64,000 nt of DNA, from assembly GCF_019212185.1 (NCBI RefSeq), contig NZ_CP078138.1:6278246-6342245 (forward strand), written 5' to 3'. Source of the stretch: Pseudomonas fluorescens. Lineage in GTDB: Bacteria; Pseudomonadota; Gammaproteobacteria; Pseudomonadales; Pseudomonadaceae. Below, piece after piece: positions 55,608 to 64,000 of this stretch (within the stretch, counting starts at the first letter, position 1; each line of letters begins with the position of its first letter). The position numbers were made by a program, and so were the translations under genes. The notes beneath the pieces were generated by a model, which saw only the letters and a program-made list of their open reading frames with translations, searched no databases and was not told where the DNA came from.

Positions 55608-56945
55608 TTACAAGTTGTAGCCGCGCTCGTTGTGTTGAGCCAGGTCCAGGCCGACTGCCTCTTCCTCCTCGGTGACACGCAGACCCATGACGGCATCCAG
55701 CACCTTGAGGATGATGTAGGTAACGATACCGGTGTAGATCACCGTGAAACCTACGCCTTTGCACTGAATCCAGACTTGTGCGGCGATGTCAGTCACAGTG
55801 CCGAAACCGCCCAGGGCCGGTGCTGCGAAGACACCGGTCAGGATCGCGCCGAGGATGCCGCCGATACCGTGCACGCCGAAGGCGTCGAGGGAATCGTCGT
55901 AACCCATTTTGCGTTTCAGGGTGGTGGCGCAGAAGAAGCACACCACGCCCGCCGACAGACCGATCACCAGAGCGCCCATTGGGCCCACGGTGCCTGCCGC
56001 TGGAGTAATCGCTACCAGGCCGGCTACCACGCCCGAGGCAATGCCCAGTGCGCTTGGCTTACCATGGGTCAACCACTCGGCCAGCATCCAGCCCAGGGCT
56101 GCAGCAGCGGTTGCGATCTGGGTGACCAGCATCGCCATGCCCGCAGTGCCGTTGGCCGCAGCGGCGGAACCGGCGTTGAAACCAAACCAGCCGACCCACA
56201 GCATGGCCGCGCCCATCAGGGTGTAACCCAGGTTATGCGGAGCCATCGGCGTGGTCGGGAAGCCTTTACGCTTGCCCAGCACCAGGCAGCAAACCAGACC
56301 AGCGATACCGGCGTTGATGTGCACTACAGTGCCGCCAGCGAAGTCCAGCACGCCCCAGTCCCACATCAGGCCGCCGTTGCCGGACCAGACCATGTGCGCA
56401 ATAGGTGCGTAGACCAGGGTGAACCAGATACCCATGAAGACCAGCATCGCGGAGAATTTCATGCGCTCGGCGAAAGCACCGACGATCAGCGCCGGAGTGA
56501 TGATCGCGAAGGTCATCTGGAAGGTGATGAATACCGCCTCGGGGAACAGCGCCGCCGGGCCAGTCAGACTCGCTGGTGTGACACCGGCGAGAAACGCCTT
56601 GCCCATGCCGCCAAAGAACGAGTTGAAGTTGACGACGCCCTGCTCCATACCCGTGGTATCGAACGCGATGCTGTAGCCATAAATGACCCACAGAACACTG
56701 ATCAACCCGGTAATGGCGAAGCACTGCATCATCACGGAAAGAACGTTTTTCGAGCGCACCATACCGGCGTAGAACAAAGCCAGGCCGGGAATGGTCATGA
56801 ACAGCACGAGGGCTGTCGAGGTCAACATCCATGCAGTGTCGCCGGAGTTGAGGACTGGGGCCGCCACTTCGTCTGCCGCCATGGCCAGGCTGGGCATTAC
56901 GATGGACAACAGGGCTCCTAGCCCTGCGAATTTACGCAGAGTCAT
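55608..56945 (-). CDS. amtB: Ammonium transporter
   Basis: This 445-residue trimeric channel for ammonium has a cleavable signal peptide (ending AMA before ADEVAAP) and eleven predicted helices. Signature segments include MTIPGLALFYAGMVRSKNVLS near residue 53 and DFAGGTVVHINAGIAGL near residue 197 with the pore-lining His; the twin His partner lies in the GVHGIGGILGAI segment. It follows glnK by 35 bases and is transcribed with it. GlnK binds AmtB to close it when nitrogen is plentiful. Confidence 0.96.
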   Translation of the reverse strand: MTLRKFAGLGALLSIVMPSLAMAADEVAAPVLNSGDTAWMLTSTALVLFMTIPGLALFYAGMVRSKNVLSVMMQCFAITGLISVLWVIYGYSIAFDTTGMEQGVVNFNSFFGGMGKAFLAGVTPASLTGPAALFPEAVFITFQMTFAIITPALIVGAFAERMKFSAMLVFMGIWFTLVYAPIAHMVWSGNGGLMWDWGVLDFAGGTVVHINAGIAGLVCCLVLGKRKGFPTTPMAPHNLGYTLMGAAMLWVGWFGFNAGSAAAANGTAGMAMLVTQIATAAAALGWMLAEWLTHGKPSALGIASGVVAGLVAITPAAGTVGPMGALVIGLSAGVVCFFCATTLKRKMGYDDSLDAFGVHGIGGILGAILTGVFAAPALGGFGTVTDIAAQVWIQCKGVGFTVIYTGIVTYIILKVLDAVMGLRVTEEEEAVGLDLAQHNERGYNL

Positions 56946-56980
56946 ATTGTTTTCTCCTGGGGCGTTGGGTTTGTGGCGGC

Positions 56981-57484
<504 letters not shown>

Positions 57485-57523
57485 TCACAGCGACTGCATC
57501 AGTGCAGGGGTCACAGTGGTCTT

Positions 57524-57539
57524 AGCAGAAAGCTTGCCA
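57524..57539 (-). promoter_or_regulatory. Sigma-54 promoter of glnK-amtB
   Basis: On the minus strand TGGCAAG-N4-CTGCT has GG and GC at the correct -24/-12 spacing and departs from TGGCACG-N4-TTGCA at few positions. The start should lie near 57513. Confidence 0.65.
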
Positions 57540-57614
57540 TGTCCTGAAAAGCGCGTGATTTCAATCTCTTAACCGTCAAAGCCCGCGAATACGCAGGATT
57601 CGGACTGGCGTTAC

Positions 57615-57629
57615 GCACAATAACGGTGC
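57615..57629. promoter_or_regulatory. NtrC-type enhancer site
   Basis: GCAC-N6-GGTGC matches the dyad of NtrC sites (GCACC-N5-GGTGC type). It lies about 100-115 bases upstream of the predicted sigma-54 start, a normal enhancer distance. Confidence 0.55.
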
Positions 57630-57736
57630 GCCGACGGACGGCAGAATGCGCGAAAAGCGTGCGCAGGCAGCCGCATCAATGAGCCACGAAGCTGCGTGTT
57701 ACACTGCCCGCCATCCGTTTTAAGGACCTCTCTCCC

Positions 57737-57997
57737 ATGCTTGCACCCAAAGACCTGCTCGACGCCCTCAGCGGCCATGCCTCCCGCCTGTTCAGCGGCG
57801 ATACGCCGTTGCCGAAAAGCGAAATCGAAAGCCAGTTCAAAGCCCTGCTGCAAAGCGGCTTCAGCAAGCTGGACCTGGTAAGCCGGGAAGAGTTCGACAG
57901 CCAGATGGTCGTGCTGGCGCGCACCCGGGCGCGGCTGGAGAGTCTTGAAGCGAAAGTGGCGGAGCTCGAAGCCAGACTCAATCCGAACGCCGAGTAA
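57737..57997 (+). CDS. ubiK: Ubiquinone biosynthesis accessory factor UbiK
   Basis: This 86-residue protein (YqiC/BMFP family) has an amphipathic N-terminal helix that associates with membranes (DLLDALSGHASRLF) and a C-terminal trimeric coiled coil (MVVLARTRARLESLEAKVAELEARL). UbiK binds UbiJ and supports the aerobic Ubi complex, linking it to ubiH, ubiI and ubiD in this window. It is divergent from glnK; the glnK-ubiK-comM order is conserved in Pseudomonas. Confidence 0.92.
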   Translation: MLAPKDLLDALSGHASRLFSGDTPLPKSEIESQFKALLQSGFSKLDLVSREEFDSQMVVLARTRARLESLEAKVAELEARLNPNAE

Positions 57998-58114
57998 TAC
58001 CTCTACCTGCAATATTCTGCGAAGGTTTCGCGCCCGCCACCGGGCGCTAAAACACCATTGCCCATCTACCCTTGAACAACCGCAGGAAGCGGCTCTCTCG
58101 TTCAAGGAATGATC

Positions 58115-59608
58115 ATGTCCCTATCCATCGTCCACAGCCGCGCCCAGGTCGGTGTCGAGGCGCCTGCCGTTACTGTTGAAGTGCATCTGGCCAATGGCTT
58201 GCCGTCGCTGACGATGGTCGGCTTGCCCGAAGCGGCGGTGAAGGAAAGCAAGGACCGGGTGCGCAGTGCGATCATCAATTCCGGACTGCAATTTCCCGCA
58301 CGGCGCATCACCCTGAATCTCGCACCCGCCGACCTGCCCAAGGACGGCGGCCGGTTCGATCTGGCGATTGCCCTGGGGATCCTCTCTGCCAGTGTGCAAG
58401 TCCCGACCCTGAACCTGGATGACGTCGAGTGCCTGGGTGAGCTGGCGTTGTCCGGCGAGGTCCGGGCGGTTCGCGGTGTGCTCCCGGCGGCACTCGCGGC
58501 GCGTCAGGCCGGACGCAGCCTGGTGGTGCCCTGGGCCAATGCCGAGGAAGCATGCCTGGCTTCCGGACTGAAGGTGATCGCGGTGCATCACCTGCTCGAG
58601 GCGGTGGCGCATTTCAACGGGCACACGCCCATCGAACCTTATGCCTCCGATGGCTTGCTGCATGCCAGCAAACCCTATCCCGACCTCAGCGAAGTACAAG
58701 GCCAGGCCGGCGCCAAGCGGGCCCTGCTGGTTGCGGCGGCAGGTGCACATAACCTGTTGTTCTGTGGACCGCCAGGCACCGGGAAGACCTTGCTGGCCAG
58801 TCGTCTGCCGGGGCTGCTGCCACCCCTGACCGAAGGCGAGGCACTGGAGGTCGCGGCAATCCAGTCAGTTGCCAGCTGCATGCCCTTGAGCCATTGGCCG
58901 CAGCGGCCTTTTCGACAACCGCACCACTCGGCTTCCGGACCGGCGCTGGTGGGCGGCAGCTCTAAGCCCCAGCCCGGGGAAATTACCTTGGCCCATCACG
59001 GTGTACTGTTTCTGGACGAGCTTCCGGAGTTCGATCGCAAGGTTCTGGAGGTCCTGCGCGAGCCCATGGAATCCGGGTACATTGTGATTTCTCGAGCCCG
59101 CGACCGCGTACGATTTCCGGCACGCTTCCAATTGGTCGCAGCGATGAATCCCTGTCCCTGCGGTTATCTCGGCGAGCCCAGCGGCCGCTGTTCCTGCACG
59201 CCCGATATGGTCCAGCGCTACCGCAACAAACTCTCCGGCCCTTTGCTCGACCGCATCGATTTGCACCTGACCGTCGCCCGCGAGGCGACCGCGCTAAACC
59301 CTGCCGTAGCGCCCGGTGACAGCAGCGCGAGCGCCGCCGAGCGGGTCGCCCAGGCCCGTGAAATCCAACAGCAGCGCCAAGGCTGCGCCAATGCCTTTCT
59401 CGATCTGCCGGGCCTGAAAAGCCACTGCAAGTTATCCACAACTGACGAAAGCTGGCTGGAAAACGCCTGCGAGCGGTTGACCTTGTCGCTGAGGGCTGCG
59501 CACCGGCTGCTCAAGGTGTCGCGGACTCTGGCGGACCTTGAGCAAGCCGACACCATCAGCCGCGAGCACCTGGCCGAAGCGCTGCAATACCGACCAGCGA
59601 ATCAGTGA
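58115..59608 (+). CDS. comM: YifB/ComM family AAA+ ATPase
   Basis: This 497-residue protein is a Mg-chelatase-like AAA+ ATPase; ComM is a hexameric helicase that promotes branch migration during natural transformation. An N-terminal Lon-protease-like domain (SLTMVGLPEAAVKESKDRVRSAI near residues 30-52) precedes Walker A GPPGTGKTLLASRLPG near residue 220, Walker B GVLFLDELPEF, and the Cys-rich NPCPCGYLGEPSGRCSC segment. The start is ATG at 58115, because AAGGA has correct 6-base spacing to it but none to the ATG at 58109. Its end overlaps the convergent LysR-type gene by 7 bases. Confidence 0.93.
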   Translation: MSLSIVHSRAQVGVEAPAVTVEVHLANGLPSLTMVGLPEAAVKESKDRVRSAIINSGLQFPARRITLNLAPADLPKDGGRFDLAIALGILSASVQVPTLNLDDVECLGELALSGEVRAVRGVLPAALAARQAGRSLVVPWANAEEACLASGLKVIAVHHLLEAVAHFNGHTPIEPYASDGLLHASKPYPDLSEVQGQAGAKRALLVAAAGAHNLLFCGPPGTGKTLLASRLPGLLPPLTEGEALEVAAIQSVASCMPLSHWPQRPFRQPHHSASGPALVGGSSKPQPGEITLAHHGVLFLDELPEFDRKVLEVLREPMESGYIVISRARDRVRFPARFQLVAAMNPCPCGYLGEPSGRCSCTPDMVQRYRNKLSGPLLDRIDLHLTVAREATALNPAVAPGDSSASAAERVAQAREIQQQRQGCANAFLDLPGLKSHCKLSTTDESWLENACERLTLSLRAAHRLLKVSRTLADLEQADTISREHLAEALQYRPANQ

Positions 59609-60525
59609 TCGAGACGCTCGACGTTCGGCAGCTCCATCGCGGCTACCTCGGCCTGCAGAAAATCACTGAGTCGACGCAGGCGCTCTCCGCCCGGACGAGT
59701 CTTTGGCCATACCAGGTAGTAATTCAAGCCACTCGCCACGGTGGTCGGCCAGGGCAGGCTGAGACGCCCTTGCGCCACATCCTCGGCCACCATCAACAGA
59801 TCGCCCATCGACACGCCATACCCCCGCGCCGCAGCAATCATCCCCAACTCCAGGGTATCGAACACCTGCCCACCCCTTAGCGATACCTGTTCGGACAGCC
59901 CCATGCGCTCCAGCCAACTGCGCCAGTCACGGCGATCGGGCGTGGGGTGGAGCAGTTCAGCGTCGATCAGGCGCTCGACATCCCAGGGCTGATCGTTGAG
60001 CAGATTCGGCGCACCCACCGGAATCAACAATTCGGGAAACAACAAGCTGGCCTCCCAGTCAGGGGGGAAATGCCCATTACTGAGCAAGACTGCGCAATCG
60101 AACGGTTCGTGATTGAAGTCCACCGAATCGACGTCCATCCAGGCGCTGGTCAACTGCACCTCATTGCCAGGCTGCAGGTGGCGAAACCGACTCAGACGCG
60201 CCAGCAGCCAGCGCATGGTCAGGGTCGAAGGGGCTTTCATGCGCAGGATGTCGTCTTCGGCGCGCAAGGTGTTACAGGCGCGTTCCAGCGCGCCAAACCC
60301 TTCGCGCACGCCAGGCAGCAATAGCCGAGCGGATTCAGTCAATTGCAAATGACGTCCACTGCGCAGAAACAATCGGCAGGCAAAATGCTCTTCCAGCGTA
60401 CGAATGTGCCGGCTCACCGCGCTTTGAGTAATGGACAACTCCTCGGCCGCACGGGTGAACGAGCTGTGACGCGCCGCAGCCTCGAAGGCGCGCAGGGCAT
60501 AAAGCGGAGGAAGACGACGAGACAT
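59602..60525 (-). CDS. LysR-family transcriptional regulator (GcvA-like)
   Basis: This 307-residue regulator has an N-terminal helix-turn-helix (LYALRAFEAAARHSSFTRAAEELSITQSAVSRHIRTLEEHF) and a periplasmic-binding-fold effector domain. The opening RRLPPLYALRAFEAA is typical of the GcvA group. The start is ATG at 60525. It is divergent from the MATE pump gene (144 bases between starts), so the pump is a likely target. Inducer unknown. Confidence 0.9.
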   Translation of the reverse strand: MSRRLPPLYALRAFEAAARHSSFTRAAEELSITQSAVSRHIRTLEEHFACRLFLRSGRHLQLTESARLLLPGVREGFGALERACNTLRAEDDILRMKAPSTLTMRWLLARLSRFRHLQPGNEVQLTSAWMDVDSVDFNHEPFDCAVLLSNGHFPPDWEASLLFPELLIPVGAPNLLNDQPWDVERLIDAELLHPTPDRRDWRSWLERMGLSEQVSLRGGQVFDTLELGMIAAARGYGVSMGDLLMVAEDVAQGRLSLPWPTTVASGLNYYLVWPKTRPGGERLRRLSDFLQAEVAAMELPNVERLDH

Positions 60526-60669
60526 CAGGAAAATTCCTATAGCGCAGACGGCGAGCCCGATAAACAGCATGAGTTTTAATCATGCGAGCAATCGTTTTTA
60601 TCCTTTTGTGCAATTGCCTGCAAGCGCCGAAAATCATCGGCTCCCACCCCTTCATGGAAGACGAGCGTG

Positions 60670-62073
60670 ATGATCATGCAGCATCCAGCACGTACCGAAC
60701 TGCGAGCCATCATGCGGCTGGCGGGGCCGTTGATTGCCTCGCAGTTGGCGCACATGCTGATGGTCCTCACCGACACCCTGATGATGGCCAAAATCAGCCC
60801 CGAAGCGCTGGCAGGGGGTGGTCTGGGCGCAGCGAGTTACTCGTTCGTGTCGATTTTCTGTATCGGCGTGATTGCCGCTGTCGGCACCCTGGTATCAATC
60901 CGTCACGGTGCGGGTGACATCATCGGTGCCGCACGGCTGACCCAGGCCGGGATCTGGCTGGCGTGCCTGATGGCCGTGGTGGCAGGCCTGCTGCTGTGGA
61001 ACCTCAAGCCGGTGTTGTTGCTGTTCGGGCAAACCGAAAGCAACGTCACCATGGCCGGCCAGTTCCTGACGATCCTGCCATTCGCCCTGCCCGGTTACCT
61101 GACGTTCATGGCATTGCGCGGCTTCACCAGCGCCATTGGCCGGGCAGCTCCGGTGATGGTGATCAGCGTGATCGGCACCGTGGCCAACTTTGTACTGAAC
61201 TACGCGCTGATAACCGGGATGTTCGGCCTGCCGAAAATGGGCTTGGTGGGCATCGGCCTGGTCACCGCTATCGTTGCCAGCTGCATGGCGTTGGGCCTGG
61301 CTTGGCACATTCATCGGCATCCGGCGTACGCGGCCTATCCGTTGCGCAAGGGCCTGTCACGGCTCAATGGCCAGTACCTGCGCGAGCTGTGGCGCCTGGG
61401 CCTGCCTATTGGCGGCACTTATGCGGTGGAGGTCGGCCTGTTCGCCTTCGCAGCCTTGTGCATGGGCACCATGGGCAGTACCCAGCTCGGCGCCCATCAG
61501 ATCGCCCTGCAAATTGTTTCGGTGGCATTCATGGTGCCCGCAGGCATGTCTTATGCGATCACCATGCGCATCGGCCAGCACTATGGCGCAGGGCAATTGC
61601 TCGACGCGCGCCTGGCCGGGCGGGTCGGCATTGGCTTTGGCGCGTTGCTGATGCTGGGTTTCGCCATGGTGTTCTGGCTGCTGCCGAATCAACTGGTGGG
61701 CTTGTTCCTCGATCACGACGACCCGGCGTTTGCCCAAGTGATCGCCCTGGCAGTGAGCCTTCTTGCGGTGGCCGCATGGTTCGAGCTGTTCGATGGCGTA
61801 CAAACCATCGCCATGGGCTGCATCCGCGGGCTGAAGGACGCCAAGACCACCTTTCTCGTGGGTCTGGGTTGCTACTGGCTGATTGGTGCACCGGCGGCCT
61901 GGTGGATGGCGTTTCATCTCGCCTGGGGGCCTACCGGCGTCTGGTGGGGGCTGGCGCTGGGCCTGGCCTGCGCGGCTGTCAGCCTGACCCTGGCATTCGA
62001 GTGGAAGATGCAACGGATGATCCGCCAGGAGCCGTCAGTCCAGGCCGGTTTCAGGATGACTCAGGCGGACTAG
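60670..62073 (+). CDS. MATE family multidrug/sodium antiporter
   Basis: This 467-residue inner-membrane protein has about twelve helices in two homologous halves. It opens with ELRAIMRLAGPLIASQLAHMLMVLTDTLMMAK, the usual NorM-type N-terminus with the conserved Gln-Leu and Asp. GAHQIALQIVSVAFMVPAGMSYAITMRIGQHYGAG in the second half is characteristic. NorM-type pumps expel cationic drugs using sodium or proton gradients; the substrate here is unknown. The start is uncertain among GTG 60667, ATG 60670 and ATG 60676. The stop overlaps the convergent GGDEF-EAL gene by 4 bases. Confidence 0.9.
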   Translation: MIMQHPARTELRAIMRLAGPLIASQLAHMLMVLTDTLMMAKISPEALAGGGLGAASYSFVSIFCIGVIAAVGTLVSIRHGAGDIIGAARLTQAGIWLACLMAVVAGLLLWNLKPVLLLFGQTESNVTMAGQFLTILPFALPGYLTFMALRGFTSAIGRAAPVMVISVIGTVANFVLNYALITGMFGLPKMGLVGIGLVTAIVASCMALGLAWHIHRHPAYAAYPLRKGLSRLNGQYLRELWRLGLPIGGTYAVEVGLFAFAALCMGTMGSTQLGAHQIALQIVSVAFMVPAGMSYAITMRIGQHYGAGQLLDARLAGRVGIGFGALLMLGFAMVFWLLPNQLVGLFLDHDDPAFAQVIALAVSLLAVAAWFELFDGVQTIAMGCIRGLKDAKTTFLVGLGCYWLIGAPAAWWMAFHLAWGPTGVWWGLALGLACAAVSLTLAFEWKMQRMIRQEPSVQAGFRMTQAD

Positions 62074-63740
62074 ACCCGTTCGACCAGCGCCTGCTGGCTG
62101 CTGCCGAACGTCAAATACTCCACCAGTTCCGCGAGTGGCAACGGTTTGCTGATCAGGTAACCCTGTACCTGATCGCAACCGAACCCGCGCAGCAAGGCGA
62201 GCTGCTCCGGGGTTTCCACACCTTCGGCGACCACCTGCAGATGAAGGTTATGCGCCAGGTTGATCATCGCATGCACCAACTTGCGGTTTTCTTCACGCAA
62301 CTCCATGCCGCCGACAAAACTCTTGTCGATCTTCAACAGGGCGATCGGCAGGCTGTTGAGGTGCACGAACGAAGAAAATCCGGTGCCGAAGTCGTCGAGG
62401 GAAAAACGCACCCCCAGCCGCCCCAGGGCATCCATGGTCTGCTGCACCAGGTCACTGCGGCGCATCACAGCGGTTTCAGTGAGTTCGAACTCCAGCCATT
62501 GCGCATCGACTCCACGCTCGGCAATCAGCCGGCTCAAGGTCGACAACAGTTGGCTGTCCTGGAACTGGCGGAACGACAGGTTCACCGCCATGTGCAACGG
62601 CGGCAGGCCACGTTCGCGCAGCGCCTGCATGTCGCGCAATGCCCGGGAGATCACCCAGTAACCCAGCGGCACGATCAGCCCGCTCTGCTCGGCCAGCGGC
62701 ACGAACTCACTGGGTGGTAGCAGGCCGCGCTCGGCATGCCGCCAACGCACTAGGGCCTCCAGGCCGACAATTTGTCCGTCGTGCAGGTCCAGGCGCGGCT
62801 GGTAGTGCAGTTCCAGTTCATCCCGACGCAAGGCGCGGCGCAACTCGCTTTCCAAATCGGCCATGCTGCGGGCGTTGCGATTGATCCGCTCGTTGAAAAT
62901 ATGAAAGGTGCAACCCTGGGTGCTCTTCGCCTGCTGCATGGCTATGTGCGCATGCCACATCAGCGGGTCGGCGCCGGCCTGGGCCCGCGCATGGGCGATG
63001 CCCAGGCTGGCGCCGAGCAGCAGGCTCTCGCCATCCACCCAATAAGGTTCGGACAGCACTTCCGTGATGCGTTCGGCCATCCACTCGGCCCGCTGCGGCG
63101 CGCGCCGGGTATCGATCAACAAGGCAAATTCGTCGCTGCCCAAGCGTGCCAACTGATCGCCGGCCTCCAGTTGGCTCTTGAGCCGCGAGACGACTTGCAG
63201 AATCAGGCGATCGCCGGCCTGATGGCCGAGGGCATCGTTGGCGTACCGGAAGTTATCGAGGTCAAGGTGCCCAAGCGCCAGGCCACGCCCTTCGTTTTCC
63301 GCCAGGCGTGCGGCCAGCAACGTCTGAAAGCCCTGGCGATTGGCGATGCCGGTAAGCGGGTCCTGTTCGGCCAGGCGTTGCAAGGTGTTTTCCAGCAGCC
63401 CGCGCTCACGCACATGACGCAGGCAACGGCGCAGGACATTGCTGTCGAGGAGATCGCTAACCAGCCAGTCGCTGACACCGTCGGGCGTCGCAACAGGTTC
63501 CTGTTCGAGCAACAGGACAGTGGGCAGATTGCACCGACCCGGCTCCGGTTGCAGGGAAGGAACGGTCAGCAGTACCGCGCTGCGGTTGTCGGTAAACAGA
63601 CTGCTCACCGACTCCCAGGTCGGCGCACTAATCAATACAGCCGAGCTCCCCATGGGGGCCAGACACTCGCGCAACAACGCCGCCCATGCAGGCTCTTCAG
63701 CCAGCAGCAGCAAGCGCAAGGGTTCGACAGGCGTAGACAA
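62070..63740 (-). CDS. GGDEF-EAL protein with a degenerate receiver and GSDEF motif (ProE-like)
   Basis: This 556-residue protein has an N-terminal receiver-like domain lacking clear phosphoacceptor residues (residues 1-110). A GGDEF domain follows whose active-site motif reads GSDEF (LARLGSDEFALL, near residue 205), then an EAL domain with GLEALVRWRH near residue 320 and DDFGTGFSSFVHL near residue 450. Cyclase activity is probably lost or weak, while the EAL phosphodiesterase motifs look intact, so net c-di-GMP breakdown is expected. The start is TTG at 63740, supported by GGGAG 6 bases upstream. Position next to the MATE gene and, in PAO1, rep matches PA5295 (ProE). Confidence 0.9.
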   Translation of the reverse strand: MSTPVEPLRLLLLAEEPAWAALLRECLAPMGSSAVLISAPTWESVSSLFTDNRSAVLLTVPSLQPEPGRCNLPTVLLLEQEPVATPDGVSDWLVSDLLDSNVLRRCLRHVRERGLLENTLQRLAEQDPLTGIANRQGFQTLLAARLAENEGRGLALGHLDLDNFRYANDALGHQAGDRLILQVVSRLKSQLEAGDQLARLGSDEFALLIDTRRAPQRAEWMAERITEVLSEPYWVDGESLLLGASLGIAHARAQAGADPLMWHAHIAMQQAKSTQGCTFHIFNERINRNARSMADLESELRRALRRDELELHYQPRLDLHDGQIVGLEALVRWRHAERGLLPPSEFVPLAEQSGLIVPLGYWVISRALRDMQALRERGLPPLHMAVNLSFRQFQDSQLLSTLSRLIAERGVDAQWLEFELTETAVMRRSDLVQQTMDALGRLGVRFSLDDFGTGFSSFVHLNSLPIALLKIDKSFVGGMELREENRKLVHAMINLAHNLHLQVVAEGVETPEQLALLRGFGCDQVQGYLISKPLPLAELVEYLTFGSSQQALVERV

Positions 63741-64000
63741 GCTAGCTCCCTAGACTCTGCAAAGAGGGTGGCAACTGGAATATGACGCGCGTTGGAGCAA
63801 TGGCCAATGCCAACGAATACCAAACGTACGTAGCGCTTCGGATCGAACATTAGCCGCAAATCCAGCACGCATCCTGCGCGAAAGTAACAAAACCGGCAAA
63901 TTTAGATCGAGTGCTACGTCACAAGTCGGAGAGAGGCGGCAGAATCCTTGCTTCCTGTTAAAATGCCCGCCCTTTTCGCCAATGACTCCTTTTGAACCTC
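63741..64000. other. Intergenic region to the window edge
   Basis: No gene start is visible in these 260 bases. TAAAAT at 63959-63964 could be the -10 of a plus-strand gene beyond the edge, which by PAO1 order would be rep. No clear -35 pairs with it. Confidence 0.35.

Overview
This window is a stretch of chromosomal core from a fluorescent Pseudomonas, most likely of the P. fluorescens group. The basis is high GC, the protein families, REP elements of the 'GGAGCGGGCTTG' type, and a gene order that follows from memory the PA5217 to PA5295 segment of P. aeruginosa PAO1. Genes are densely packed on both strands. I see no tRNA, rRNA, insertion sequence, prophage, CRISPR array or obvious genomic island.

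Layout. 1-1.1 kb: periplasmic iron-binding protein. 1.1-6.0 kb, minus strand: operon ygfB-like, pepP, ubiH, a DUF4442 gene and ubiI. 6.1-7.7 kb, plus strand: a ZapB-like coiled coil, zapA, 6S RNA and 5-formyltetrahydrofolate cyclo-ligase, then a 48-residue membrane protein on the minus strand. 7.9-12.2 kb: EVE protein, FliL-like protein, quinone oxidoreductase, secreted TonB-domain protein, ChaC-like enzyme and a small outer-membrane-type protein. 12.2-16.6 kb, minus: iron-sulfur flavin reductase, ubiD, rho, trxA. 16.7-20.5 kb: GntR regulator divergent from an amino-acid-type ABC importer. 20.8-25.6 kb: ppx convergent with hemB-ppk. 25.8-35.5 kb: DedA, elbB, YaiI, a cytochrome-FTR1 iron permease, LysE exporter, MscS channel, ABC-F protein, algP and an FKBP isomerase. 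35.6-42.0 kb, minus: algQ, dsbB-type gene, hemC-hemD-hemX-hemY and algR. 42.5-48.9 kb: argH, GST, two small genes, cyaA, rnk. 49-54.5 kb: cyaY and a DUF1289 gene on minus; lppL-lysA-dapF-DUF484-xerC-HAD operon on plus. 54.5-57.4 kb, minus: sutA, yjbQ, amtB, glnK. 57.7-63.7 kb: ubiK, comM, a LysR-type regulator, a MATE pump and a GGDEF-EAL protein.

Functional threads. Ubiquinone synthesis is spread over ubiI, ubiH, ubiD and ubiK. Heme synthesis is covered by hemB and the hemCDXY block. Polyphosphate is made by Ppk and degraded by Ppx, and hemB-ppk has a convincing Pho-box promoter. Nitrogen control appears as glnK-amtB behind a sigma-54/NtrC-type promoter. Alginate and global regulation are represented by algP, algQ, algR, rnk, cyaA, sutA and 6S RNA. 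The algR locus lacks the adjacent sensor-kinase gene (algZ/fimS) found in P. aeruginosa.

I found no convincing undescribed multi-gene system. The most useful leads are regulatory (Pho box, NtrC/sigma-54 site, Fur-like sites), the missing algZ, a four-copy 13-bp tandem repeat, a small gene easily missed by length cut-offs, and several poorly characterised proteins.
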